Shown: in pieces, positions 7,499-18,320 of the stretch
Layout: every line of letters starts with the position of its first letter
Position numbering within the stretch: the stretch's first letter is position 1
Origin: a bacterium
GTDB lineage: Bacteria; Elusimicrobiota; Elusimicrobia; Elusimicrobiales; UBA9959
Direction of reading: 5' to 3'
NCBI GenBank assembly: GCA_021811185.1
Contig: JAJZPL010000022.1
Span: forward strand, 1 to 51,870
DNA length: 51,870 nt
Made by a program: the position numbers and the translations under genes
The notes under the pieces: model-generated
The model's input: the letters and a program-made list of their open reading frames with translations, nothing else
What the model was told of the DNA's origin: nothing
Databases searched by the model: none

Positions 7499-9124
7499 TT
7501 AATCGCCTGTTTTGAACTCGTCGCAGTTCTTAAGGCCGCTTATCCCCGGTTTTTCCTTGTCGACCGCGAATTTAATTTTCTCGCAGGCTTGTTTCCGCGA
7601 GTCCACTTTGGCCACGTAATACGGGGGCATCTGGCCGGTGTACACCACGCAGTAGCAATCTTCCTGCGTCAATCCGGAAGACTCCTTGGGGCGGGCGTTC
7701 GCCCTGGCCGGTTCCGCGGGGGCGCTGTCCGCGTCGTAGAGCTTTAACATCTCGCGCGCCATGGCGCGCGTGTTCTTGCTCCTGGGGGAGACGTTGGAAG
7801 CTACGGATTTCCTGATGTTCTTGTTTACCTCCGGATCGGCGTCCATCGTGGAGGCGAAAAGCTCCAGGCCTTCGGAGCGGCGGCCGGTGCGCATGTATAC
7901 GAGCGCCAGGTCTATGGTCGCCATTGAAGAGCCTGGGTTCTTCTTAAGTACTTCATTAAGGTCAGCTTCGGCGCCTTTGTAGTCCCCGGTTTCAAGGCGG
8001 GTCTCCCCTCGCAGGAAATACATCTCTGTGTTCTTGGTGCCGGTGGAAATAAGAGTCGTAAAGCCCGCTTCGGACTCTTTGGGATCGTCGCTTAAGGCCT
8101 TAAGCCTTGCCAGCCTCTCCCGCAAGTCGGCGCGCTGCGGGGACAGTTCGACGGCTTTTTTAATGGCCTCCAGCGCCAGGTCGTTGCGCTTCTTGTTGAC
8201 ATAGACAGTTGAAAGCGCGTCGTACGGATAGGTCTGTTTCGGGAAGTATCTGGAGTAACGCTTGTAAGCGTCTTCCGCCTTGTCGTAGTCTCCGGCGTAG
8301 AAGGAGGCCGCCGCAAGCGAACCCAGGGCCGTCTCGTTACCGGGGCTGATCCCCAGCGCCGTTTCGGCGTCCGCTATGGCTTTCCGGTATTCCTTTAGCT
8401 TCAGGTATAACCTGGACCTGCGGGCATATACGTTCGGCGCGTCGGGGATCATCTCTTCGGCGGTTTTGTAGTCCGCCAGGGCTTTCTGATAGTCTTTCTT
8501 GCCGGCATAGGCGTCGGCGCGGTTCATATGCGCCATAGCGAAGTCGCTGGTCTTCAGCGCCGCGTCGAAATCCGCTATCGCCTTGTCGTATTCTCCGCGT
8601 TTTGCGTAGAGGTTGCCGCGGTTATTGTGTGTGAAGGCCTCATTAGGATCCATCTCCAGCGCCTTGTTGTAGTTCCCCATCGCAGCTTCATATTGCCCGA
8701 GAGCATTCTGGGCGTCGGCGAGGCCCTGGTAAGACATGGCTTTTTTAAATCCCAGGCTTATGGCTTTTTGGTAACCTTCCAGGGCTTTCTCGTTCTGCTT
8801 CAGGTCCAGGTAGGCGTGGGCCCTGTTGTAATAAGCCACCGCGATGGTGGGGTCCAGCTCCAGGGCTTTGCTGTAGAGCAAAACGATCTCGCCCGGGGCC
8901 AGGCGGTCGGCCATTACCAGCAGGGCCGTGCGGCTGGCGATGCCGAAGGCGGAGTCGGGGGAATCTTCGGCTATTTTGGCGCGCAGCTGCGCGCGCAGGC
9001 GCAGGTCTTCGGTATCCACCGATTGTTGGAACATCTTTTTTATCTCGGCCGCGGAATATTTCCCGGCCGCGCAAGGCGCCGCCAGCAAAACCGCCAGTAC
9101 TGCCGCCGCAAGCTGTGTTTTCAT
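7499..9124 (-). CDS. Secreted tetratricopeptide-repeat protein
   Basis: 541 residues with a clear signal peptide (MKTQLAAAVLAVLLAAPCAA). Some ten TPR units follow (for example AVAYYNRAHAYLDLKQNEKA, AFTHNNRGNLYAKRGEYDKA), covering about residues 85-440. A short C-terminal segment includes CYCVVYTGQMPPYYVAKVDS and further cysteines. TPR arrays act as protein-binding scaffolds; this one should be periplasmic. It is transcribed divergently from the CsgG-TPR pair, and both divergent starts share the ribosome-site context GGGGCGAC, which hints at related expression. No enzyme domain is seen. Confidence 0.85.
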   Translation of the reverse strand: MKTQLAAAVLAVLLAAPCAAGKYSAAEIKKMFQQSVDTEDLRLRAQLRAKIAEDSPDSAFGIASRTALLVMADRLAPGEIVLLYSKALELDPTIAVAYYNRAHAYLDLKQNEKALEGYQKAISLGFKKAMSYQGLADAQNALGQYEAAMGNYNKALEMDPNEAFTHNNRGNLYAKRGEYDKAIADFDAALKTSDFAMAHMNRADAYAGKKDYQKALADYKTAEEMIPDAPNVYARRSRLYLKLKEYRKAIADAETALGISPGNETALGSLAAASFYAGDYDKAEDAYKRYSRYFPKQTYPYDALSTVYVNKKRNDLALEAIKKAVELSPQRADLRERLARLKALSDDPKESEAGFTTLISTGTKNTEMYFLRGETRLETGDYKGAEADLNEVLKKNPGSSMATIDLALVYMRTGRRSEGLELFASTMDADPEVNKNIRKSVASNVSPRSKNTRAMAREMLKLYDADSAPAEPARANARPKESSGLTQEDCYCVVYTGQMPPYYVAKVDSRKQACEKIKFAVDKEKPGISGLKNCDEFKTGD

Positions 9125-9168
9125 GGTCGCCCCTATATCGCAGTTCGAACGCGCTAACCCGTATTCTT

Positions 9169-9197
9169 ATTATAACTGTCTGCGCGGTTCCCGGCAA
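9169..9197 (-). promoter_or_regulatory. Sigma-70-type promoter for the TPR gene
   Basis: On the minus strand TTGCCG (9192-9197), a 17-base spacer and a perfect TATAAT (9169-9174) lie about 45 bases before the ATG at 9124. Confidence 0.65.
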
Positions 9198-9274
9198 ATA
9201 CGGGCCGGCGGTTTAACTGGCCGCCGCAATTGTCTACAATATGATCAGAGTAACGGGTTGAACGAGGGGCGACA

Positions 9275-10945
9275 ATGAGATCTTCCGCAGAAAAAATTCG
9301 GTATTCCGCATTGTGCGTTTTTCTTTGCGCCGGGGCCGCAGTAGCCGCTCCCTACGGCGAGGCCGCGGAGAAAATAGCCGCCGGGCTGGGCAGCAACAGC
9401 AGGGTGGCCGTGCTGCCTTTCCTTTATATCGGCGAAGAAGAAAATTCCCGCGGCGGGCAGGTGGTGTCGGAACGATTGGCCACGGAACTGGCCGGGAACA
9501 AGAACATAAAACTGCTCGAGCGAAGCCTGCTGACCAAGGTACTGGGGGAGCTCAAGCTGCAGGGCGGCGCCCTGTTCGACGAGGACGAGGCAGGCAAGGC
9601 CGGCAAGCTGCTGGCGGCCGACTACGTGGTGATCGGCAGCCTGTTCCGCATAAAGGACGGCGCGCTGGGGCTCAACGTGCGGGCCGTGGAGACGGAGACC
9701 GGCAGGATAAAAAGCGCGGCTTACGTTAAGATAGCCGAGGACTGGATCGAAAAAATGCCGGAGTTCCCCGGCGGCGTTATGCCGGATAACGCCAACTTCA
9801 GGGACTGCTGGGCGGGCCGGCGCGCGCTGGACGGGGGCGATAAAGACAAGGCCGTGGAGCTTTTCAGCAAGGCTATAGCCGCGGACAGAACGGGGGCTTG
9901 CGGCCTGGAAACCCCGGGGTTCGCCTATTTCGGCCGCGGCGCCGCGTACGCCGCCATGGACGAATATGAGATGGCGCTCAAGGATTTAGACGCCGCCATC
10001 AAGGCCGACCCCCGCAACTCGCAGTTCTACCTGCACCGGGCGCGCGTCTACACCATCCTCGACCAGGACGCGAAGGCCCTGGCGGATTATGGCAGCTACG
10101 TGCGGCTGAACCCGGAAGCGCCGGAAGGCTACCTGAGGCGCGGGCTGGCGCTGGCCCTGCTGAAAAAGGACGAGGCGGCCTTGAAGGACCTCACCAGGGC
10201 GATCGACCTCGGTTCCAGGGAAGTCGAAGCGTATTGCGTCAGGGCCGGGCTGCTGGCGTTCGCGGGGAAATATGAAAAGGCGGAGGCCGACCTGGACAAG
10301 GCGGCGGAGCTGGCCCCGGACCTCCCGGAAATATATTTTACCAGGGGCACGCTGTACGCCAGGCAGCGCCGCTGGGAGAAAGCCCGGGAAGCGTATGATT
10401 CGCTGGTGGAGCTGGAGCCCTGGAACGCCAAGAATTATTTCGAACGGGGCGGCGTGCTGGCGGCCCAGCGCAAGTTCGACGGGGCGCTGGCGGATCTCAG
10501 CAAGGCCATAGAGCTCAGTCCCGATTACGCCCCGGCCTACTGCTCCAGGGGCATCCTTTACCGGACGCGGCTGCGCAACAAGGAGGCCCTGGCTGACTTT
10601 GACCGGGCGATAGGGCTGAAGGAAGACTACGTTACAGCCTATGCCGCGCGGGCCTACGCCTACCTGGATACGGGCCGGCCCGGGGAAGCCGTGGCGGACA
10701 TGGACAAAGTCATAAAACTGGAGCGGCCGCTTAAGGCCGAAAGATATTTCGACCGGGGCGTGATGCTGGGGCGGATGGAGGACTACGGGCGCGCGCTCGC
10801 GGACTTCAACAAGTACATCAAGCTGGCGCCCGGCAAAGCCGCGGCGTACCAAGCGAGGGGCTTCCTGTTCGAAAAACTCGGGCAGCCAGCCAAGGCCCGG
10901 GCCGATTATAAAAAGTACGCCGAACTGGCGGGGGCGGGCAAATGA
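9275..10945 (+). CDS. Secreted CsgG/FlgO-like domain plus TPR protein (first of a tandem pair)
   Basis: 556 residues with an N-terminal signal segment ending near AGAAVAAP. Residues 40-160 form a CsgG/FlgO/LpoB-like alpha-beta domain: RVAVLPFLYIGEE, then SERLATELAGNKNIKLLERS and ADYVVIGSLFRI. The rest is about ten TPR units. Such domains occur in periplasmic or outer-membrane-associated assembly and secretion proteins. There is no lipobox cysteine. The gene overlaps the next by four bases (ATGA), and that neighbour has the same architecture, so the two arose by tandem duplication and may form a hetero-complex. Function not known. Confidence 0.82.
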   Translation: MRSSAEKIRYSALCVFLCAGAAVAAPYGEAAEKIAAGLGSNSRVAVLPFLYIGEEENSRGGQVVSERLATELAGNKNIKLLERSLLTKVLGELKLQGGALFDEDEAGKAGKLLAADYVVIGSLFRIKDGALGLNVRAVETETGRIKSAAYVKIAEDWIEKMPEFPGGVMPDNANFRDCWAGRRALDGGDKDKAVELFSKAIAADRTGACGLETPGFAYFGRGAAYAAMDEYEMALKDLDAAIKADPRNSQFYLHRARVYTILDQDAKALADYGSYVRLNPEAPEGYLRRGLALALLKKDEAALKDLTRAIDLGSREVEAYCVRAGLLAFAGKYEKAEADLDKAAELAPDLPEIYFTRGTLYARQRRWEKAREAYDSLVELEPWNAKNYFERGGVLAAQRKFDGALADLSKAIELSPDYAPAYCSRGILYRTRLRNKEALADFDRAIGLKEDYVTAYAARAYAYLDTGRPGEAVADMDKVIKLERPLKAERYFDRGVMLGRMEDYGRALADFNKYIKLAPGKAAAYQARGFLFEKLGQPAKARADYKKYAELAGAGK

Positions 10946-12384
10946 AGCGCCGCGCCCTCCCGCTTTTTTTAATGCTGCTGCTCCCGGCCGCGGCCGGGGC
11001 GGACGCGTACCGGACCGCGGCCGCGAAATTGGCCGGCGGCCTGCCCGCCGCTGGCAAAGTCTGCGTGCTGCCCTTCCTTTACATAGGCGCAGGGCCGGGC
11101 TCCAGGGGCGGGGCGGTAGTTTCGGAAAGGCTCAGCACGGAGCTGATCAAGCAAGGCCGCCTGAAGGTGCTGGAGCGCGCCCTGATAGCGAAGGTGCTTG
11201 GCGAATTGAAGCTGAAAAGCGGCGCTACGCCGGACGAGGCCCAGGCCAAGAAGGCGGCGCGCCTGCTGGGGGCGGATTACGCGGTGACAGGCAGCCTGTT
11301 CAAGAAGACCGGCGGCGCCCTCGAGTTCAACGCCCGCGCCATCGAGGTGGTTACGGGCGAGGTGAAGGCGGCCGTTAAGGCCGATATCGGCGAGGACTGG
11401 GTGGAAAAGTTCCCGGAAACGGCGGGGGAGGGGGCCGGCGGCGAGGCGTTCGCGCTGTGCCGGTCCGGCATACAGGCGCTGGACGACAGGGAGTTCGCGA
11501 AAGCGGCGGACTGGTTCACGAAGGCCATCGCCGCGGATGAGAACGGGGCCTGCGGGGTCAATATCCCGGGCCTGGCTTACCTGGGCCGCGCCAAGGCGTA
11601 TAAGCAGAAAAGCGGGCCGCTGGACGCCGCGGACGAAGAATTCCTGGGCGCGCCGGCCGGCTACACGATGAAAGACCAGGGAAGTATCGACGGCGAGGCC
11701 GCGGAGAACGCCAGGCAACTGGCCAGGTACAGCGCGCTGATCAAAGCCATGCCCGATAACGCCGCGGCTTATTTCGAGCGCGGGGTGATCCTGGCCAATA
11801 CGAAACGCTACCGCGAAGCCAGGAAAGACCTCGACGCCGCTATCAGGCTGGAGCCCCGGGAGCCGAAGTATTACGAGGCGCGCGGTTACGCCCTGGCCGC
11901 GCTCGGCCTGGCCGATAACGCCCTGCTGGATTTCGACGCCGCGGTAAAGCTCGACCCCGGCTATGCGAGCGTGTATAACGCCCGCGGCAATATTTACGGA
12001 GGTACCGGCCAATGCGGCAAGGCCCTGCCGAACTTCGCCAGGGCCATCGCGCTGTCCCCCGGCGAGGCTTTGTATTATTTGAACCGCGCCCGCTGTTTTC
12101 TCATACTGAAGAAGTACGAGGCCGCGCTCAAGGATTGCGACAAGGCCCTGGCGCTGGATCCCGGTTTTGTCGAGGCTTATTACCGGCGGGGCTACGTCCT
12201 GATCGGGCTGGGACAGTACGACAAGGCTATAAAGTCTTTCGACAAAGCGCTCGAGCTCAAGCCGGGCAACGAGCAGCTGCTCGCCGCCCGCACCGAGGCC
12301 GCGGACAGGAAGAGCGGCAAGTTCGCGAAGTACGACAGCGACGAGAAGAAAGGCCGCGGCTTGCTCAACGCCGGCGGCAACTAG
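10942..12384 (+). CDS. Secreted CsgG/FlgO-like domain plus TPR protein (second of a tandem pair)
   Basis: 480 residues, a diverged copy of the preceding gene: signal peptide (LFLMLLLPAAAGADA), then VCVLPFLYIGAG, SERLSTELIKQGRLKVLERA and ADYAVTGSLFKK, followed by GEDWVEKFPE, which is nearly the same in the partner. TPR units start after residue 260; an insert near 210-250 interrupts the repeat array. The last 25 residues are charged. The four-base overlap means the pair is made together. Probable periplasmic scaffold or assembly factor, partner unknown. Confidence 0.82.
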   Translation: MKRRALPLFLMLLLPAAAGADAYRTAAAKLAGGLPAAGKVCVLPFLYIGAGPGSRGGAVVSERLSTELIKQGRLKVLERALIAKVLGELKLKSGATPDEAQAKKAARLLGADYAVTGSLFKKTGGALEFNARAIEVVTGEVKAAVKADIGEDWVEKFPETAGEGAGGEAFALCRSGIQALDDREFAKAADWFTKAIAADENGACGVNIPGLAYLGRAKAYKQKSGPLDAADEEFLGAPAGYTMKDQGSIDGEAAENARQLARYSALIKAMPDNAAAYFERGVILANTKRYREARKDLDAAIRLEPREPKYYEARGYALAALGLADNALLDFDAAVKLDPGYASVYNARGNIYGGTGQCGKALPNFARAIALSPGEALYYLNRARCFLILKKYEAALKDCDKALALDPGFVEAYYRRGYVLIGLGQYDKAIKSFDKALELKPGNEQLLAARTEAADRKSGKFAKYDSDEKKGRGLLNAGGN

Positions 12385-12404
12385 GGTCAGGCGGCGCCCG
12401 GGAA

Positions 12405-12443
12405 TAAAAAAGGAGCGCAGGTGTTATCAGCGCCTGCGCTCCT
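12405..12443. terminator. Bidirectional terminator between convergent genes
   Basis: A strong stem (AGGAGCGCAGG with CCTGCGCTCCT) lies between the stop of the CsgG-TPR gene and the convergent cysteine-rich gene. Read on the minus strand it ends in TTTTTTATT, a good intrinsic terminator for the cysteine-rich gene; on the plus strand only CCTTTC follows. Confidence 0.8.
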
Positions 12444-12455
12444 TTCAGGAACCGC

Positions 12456-14318
12456 CTAGTTGCGCGGGTTTACGGCCGGGAACGCTTCCGACGCGCTGCA
12501 GATCGGGTGCGAAAAGGCGTTTACGACTCCCGCCACGCCGGTAGGGTCCACGGCTGCGATCATCGCCAGTCCGTTCTTTTCCGTCTGCTGGAGGTCGCTC
12601 TGCGTCATCAGGCTCAGGTTGCTGAGCGCGTACTGGCGCTTGACCCAGGCTTTAGCGTTGGGGTATCTAGCGAACCTCTCGTCCAGCTTATCTTTAACCT
12701 CTTTCGTGGTCACCCTGTCGAAATGCGCTAGATAATCCTCCACCCAGAGGTCGACGGTTTTTCCGTACTGGTAGGCTACTGTGCCGATGGCTTTCGCCTC
12801 TTTGGCCATCTCTATCTCGGTTTTATAGGTGGCGGCGGCTTTCTTGGCAGCCATCACCACTTTGTTCGTGGACGCGGTCGCGGCCGAGCCGCTCCCGGCG
12901 GTGGCAATGTTGATGGCCAGCATGGTCGGGGACACCACCATGTCGGCGATGCTGCTGGCGCAGGAGCTCTTGCTGTTGGCGCAGCCGGCGCCGCAGCTGG
13001 TCTTGCCCGAGGGGCAGCCCAGCCAGCAGACCGGGCCTACGCCGGTGTAGCCGGAGCGGCAGGGCGTGTAGCAGAGCCCGGCGTCGTACTGTTCATTGGA
13101 CTTGCAGCCCATGGGGCTGCCCGCGCCGCGGCCGTACGAGCCCTTCATGGGGTCGAGCCCGGTGCCGTGATAGCCCTTAGGCGTGGAAGGCGTTTTAAGC
13201 GCGCAGCCCACGGCCACGTTGACGTACCCTTTGGGACAGTCCGGCCCCCACATATAGCAGACGCCCCATTTACTGTGTTTGCATTCCCACTTGGGCTCCA
13301 CCAGCAGGGCTTTTTTTATGTGGCAGATCGCCCCCATGTCCCTGTAGCCGGCGGGGCAATGCTGCCAGCACACCGGGCCTACGCCGTAATAGTTGGGCTT
13401 CTTGCACTTGGGATAACAGAGCCAGCCGTTCTTCTCGTCGCCGGAGGAGCAGTCGCTCACGGGCTTGCCTACGCCGCGGGTATAGCTGTCGAGGTAGCAA
13501 TAAGGCTGCCGCGAGGAGGCGACGCGCCCTGCGATCCAGCTCAGCACCTCCAGGGTGTCCTGGTTGGAGAGGGCGGCGGATAACTGTTTGTTGCGGGCGG
13601 CAGCTAACTGCGGGCCAGACCTCATCGCGGTTCTCGCGGCCATAACGGCGCCTTCCCGTGCCTGCTGGTCTTTTATTTCCTGCGCCGACTTCAGCTCCGC
13701 GGCCTTGACCAGAGCGGCCTGCTCCGCCTGCTCTTTGTCCTGCTGCGCCTCAACCGCGCGCAGCTCGGTGAGGAACGGGGAGTCGAACTCCGGGGCGCCC
13801 TCCGAAGTAACCCCGGCTTCGCCGGTGAAATGATCCCGCAGCGCCTTCTCCGCAAAGGGCTGGATCTCCTCGTTGGCGGTAAGAGCGCTGACGGCCTGCT
13901 GCAGTTTTACCGCCGCGTCGTGATATTTGGCGGCCGCGTCGCCTGCCGGCGCGGCGTCCTTTTCACTGAGCTCGGTATCGGCCAGCTTTGCAAGGAGGGC
14001 TTCGGAATCTTTGAAGGCGGCCGCGTAGGACTTGCCGCAGGCTTCGATTTTGCCCGCCTGGGCGTCCATGCGGTCGAGGAACGCCTGGTCCGCGGCCGGG
14101 ATCTCGACCAGCTTCGCGCCTACCTGCGCGTTGGTGAAAGCCGCCGCTTTCGCGGCGTCCAGGCCTTCCGGGGCTTTTATGGCCGCGGTCTCGTTCATGA
14201 TGCCGGCGCATTCGCCCATTACGGCGGCGGCCCGGTTTATCGGCGCGAGGTCCGGCGGCGCGGCCAGCAGGACCTGCGGCAGCAATAATACGGCGATAAC
14301 GGCGAATACTGATTTCAT
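12456..14318 (-). CDS. Large secreted cysteine-rich protein with repeated GVGPVCW units
   Basis: 620 residues with a signal peptide (MKSVFAVIAVLLLPQVLLAA) and a good ribosome site (AAGGGGG). Three parts are visible: an Ala-rich helical/coiled-coil region (about 20-255); a cysteine-rich region (about 270-450) with two clear units of the form CYxxCxxxYxGVGPVCWxxCPxG plus a related middle unit (GVCYMWGPDC); and a helical C-terminal part (about 455-620) with an aromatic patch DLWVEDYL and a closing DPTGVAGVVNAF followed by a late cysteine. It has more than 20 cysteines, fitting disulfides outside the cytoplasm. From memory this repeat and C-terminal pattern recall secreted proteins of oomycetes and other protists; I cannot verify that. 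Function unknown. Confidence 0.75.
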   Translation of the reverse strand: MKSVFAVIAVLLLPQVLLAAPPDLAPINRAAAVMGECAGIMNETAAIKAPEGLDAAKAAAFTNAQVGAKLVEIPAADQAFLDRMDAQAGKIEACGKSYAAAFKDSEALLAKLADTELSEKDAAPAGDAAAKYHDAAVKLQQAVSALTANEEIQPFAEKALRDHFTGEAGVTSEGAPEFDSPFLTELRAVEAQQDKEQAEQAALVKAAELKSAQEIKDQQAREGAVMAARTAMRSGPQLAAARNKQLSAALSNQDTLEVLSWIAGRVASSRQPYCYLDSYTRGVGKPVSDCSSGDEKNGWLCYPKCKKPNYYGVGPVCWQHCPAGYRDMGAICHIKKALLVEPKWECKHSKWGVCYMWGPDCPKGYVNVAVGCALKTPSTPKGYHGTGLDPMKGSYGRGAGSPMGCKSNEQYDAGLCYTPCRSGYTGVGPVCWLGCPSGKTSCGAGCANSKSSCASSIADMVVSPTMLAINIATAGSGSAATASTNKVVMAAKKAAATYKTEIEMAKEAKAIGTVAYQYGKTVDLWVEDYLAHFDRVTTKEVKDKLDERFARYPNAKAWVKRQYALSNLSLMTQSDLQQTEKNGLAMIAAVDPTGVAGVVNAFSHPICSASEAFPAVNPRN

Positions 14319-14433
14319 TCAGCCCCCTTGGATTTTTAGAGACGCATGTAAAACAACGGCTTTCCTACTTTAGATTTATACCTGCGGGAAGTCAAGCCTA
14401 TAACTGTGCCGTAACAAGCGCTATGCGCATCAA

Positions 14434-14465
14434 ACGGCCAGACGGCCAGAAGGCCAAACGGCCAA
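14434..14465. repeat. Short tandem repeat of ACGGCCAG-like units
   Basis: Four imperfect copies of an eight-base unit (ACGGCCAG, ACGGCCAG, AAGGCCA, ACGGCCAA) lie in the 236-base gap between the divergent cysteine-rich gene and tex. They could be an operator array or replication slippage; nothing else in the gap reads as a gene. Confidence 0.6.
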
Positions 14466-14483
14466 GCCTCCACCGAGCGTGAA

Positions 14484-14512
14484 TTGGCCCGGGAGGGGGA
14501 CTATTTTATATC
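14484..14512 (+). promoter_or_regulatory. Candidate promoter for tex
   Basis: TTGGCC (14484-14489), a 17-base spacer and TATATC (14507-14512) stand 42 bases before the tex ATG, in the AT-rich part of the gap. Each box matches the sigma-70 consensus at four of six positions. Confidence 0.4.
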
Positions 14513-14554
14513 CTATAGGTAAGATTTGAGCCGTAAAAATTCCGGAGGACATCA

Positions 14555-16843
<2,289 letters not shown>

Positions 16844-16851
16844 AGCGTGAA

Positions 16852-16900
16852 AAATGGGGACAGGCTACTTTATTTTAAATAAAGTAGCCTGTCCCCATTT
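16852..16900. repeat. 49-base perfect palindrome with 24-base arms (REP-like / possible terminator)
   Basis: The arms 16852-16875 and 16877-16900 are exact reverse complements around a single central base, with outer AAATGGGGACAGG and AT-rich centre. It starts eight bases after the tex stop. It could end tex transcription, but the arm sequence (GGGGACAGG and related) resembles REP-type palindromes linked to RAYT/IS200-like transposases, and CCTGTCCCGGTT half-sites recur at 2103-2114 and 7489-7500. Confidence 0.9.
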
Positions 16901-17018
16901 CCTGTTCTAGGCCCTTTGGGCCCAGCCCGGCCGGGCCCATAAGGCCTTGCGGATTCCGGTTCCGTCTATTAAACTATTAGCGTTGAGTCTATCATGGTTT
17001 TTTGGCAGAGAGACTATT

Positions 17019-18299
17019 ATGAAAAAAATAATTTTAGCGGCGATAGCGGCGGCGGCCCTTAATACGGCTTTGCTGGCCGGCGATTTCGACCTGTCTTCCC
17101 TGGGCGTCTCGGACCTTAAGGCCTCGGCCTCCCAGGATACTATACAGGCTGTTCCCGTTTCCGGACAGCAGGCCGCGCTTGCGGGTATGACCAAGTCCCC
17201 CAATATGCCGGCCCCGGCCCTGGACATGACCATCAAGCTGCCTTTCAGGGACGTCAACAAGCGCCTTATCACCATCAGCGACGACATGAAGGTAATAGAT
17301 CCTTCCCGTCCCGTGCTCTCCCGCCAGGGCGACCACCTGCTCTTCACTAACGTTACCGTAGTCTATAAAGGAATAGAGTGCGAGCCTTCCATCCAGCTCA
17401 AGCCAGTGTTCGAAGGCAATAACCGCCTTGGAATCAGGTTCCTTAAAGTTGACGTGGATATAGCTTTCGGCCCCAACAAGGGTTTCGGCATGGACCAGCT
17501 GAACAAGGACGACGTCATGGCTTTCCTGACGCAGACCCTGACCGGCAGCATGATGGAATCCATGGACGAGGCTTTCGCGGGCAACAAGGTGGCCCTCAGG
17601 GCCAAGGATATCGTCTCCTTCACTTATGACAAATCCGCCTGGAACCTGCGCGCCTTCATCACCCCGGGCTTCGTGGCGCCGCTCTTGCCCGGCCTGATCA
17701 GCAACGTGAGTCTGAGCGCTTTCAGCTTCGACGATTCCGGCTTCGCCCTCAGCGTGAAGTCGGGCTCCGCCAACGCCATAGCGCAGCTGCCCGGCTACAA
17801 CCTGGCGCTGTCCGACGGCCTGCTGGACAACTTCATCGGCCAGTTCACCAAAGGCAGCGATTTCGAATCCCATCCCGCCGGCCACGAGGGCGGGCTTAAG
17901 TTCCGCGCCGACGGCCGCCTGGAGCTGGCGGGCAAGTTCTACGCCCGCGACGTGACCCTGAAACCCAACGTGTTCTTCAAGGCCACTATCCTGCCCACGC
18001 TGACCGGCCCCAACACCATCAACGTCCGTATCGAGCGCGTGGACGTGGACAAGGCTTTCGGCATAGGCATCCCCGGCTTCATCAATAACTGGATCCAGGC
18101 CAAGGTTATAGGTTCCGTGGTGTCTACCCTGCTCACCAACCAGGAGCTGGCCAAGGTGATGACCGCCCGCAAGATCGACGACAAGACCGTGGAGCTGAAG
18201 CTCAAGAACAGCGCGTTCCTGCCCTCTTTCGCCGCCGGCGCGGTCATAAAGAACATGAAGATAGGCAACGGCCTGCTGTACCTGGGCTTCCAGCTGTAA
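17019..18299 (+). CDS. Secreted two-domain beta-rich protein, TULIP/DUF2993-like (tentative)
   Basis: 426 residues from the ATG at 17019 (start chosen for the signal peptide MKKIILAAIAAAALNTALLA). The mature part shows two similar halves rich in alternating hydrophobic residues: the first includes IQLKPVFEGNNRLGIRFLKV and IVSFTYDKSAWNLRAF, the second ITLPTLTGPNTINVRIERV-like strands and IPGFINNWIQAKVIG. The first half matches the next gene product closely (KPxxEGxxxLxIxxxxIxxxV; DIVxFxYDKxAWxL). Long amphipathic strands plus a helix suggest a lipid-binding tubular fold, but this is a guess from pattern. Likely periplasmic; partner of the next gene. Confidence 0.6.
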   Translation: MKKIILAAIAAAALNTALLAGDFDLSSLGVSDLKASASQDTIQAVPVSGQQAALAGMTKSPNMPAPALDMTIKLPFRDVNKRLITISDDMKVIDPSRPVLSRQGDHLLFTNVTVVYKGIECEPSIQLKPVFEGNNRLGIRFLKVDVDIAFGPNKGFGMDQLNKDDVMAFLTQTLTGSMMESMDEAFAGNKVALRAKDIVSFTYDKSAWNLRAFITPGFVAPLLPGLISNVSLSAFSFDDSGFALSVKSGSANAIAQLPGYNLALSDGLLDNFIGQFTKGSDFESHPAGHEGGLKFRADGRLELAGKFYARDVTLKPNVFFKATILPTLTGPNTINVRIERVDVDKAFGIGIPGFINNWIQAKVIGSVVSTLLTNQELAKVMTARKIDDKTVELKLKNSAFLPSFAAGAVIKNMKIGNGLLYLGFQL

Positions 18300-18320
18300 G
18301 GCTAAGGACGGAGAAAATTT

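Noticed and set aside
14434-14465. ACGGCCAG repeats considered as a CRISPR fragment
   Set aside because: The unit is eight bases without spacers, and no cas gene is in the window.
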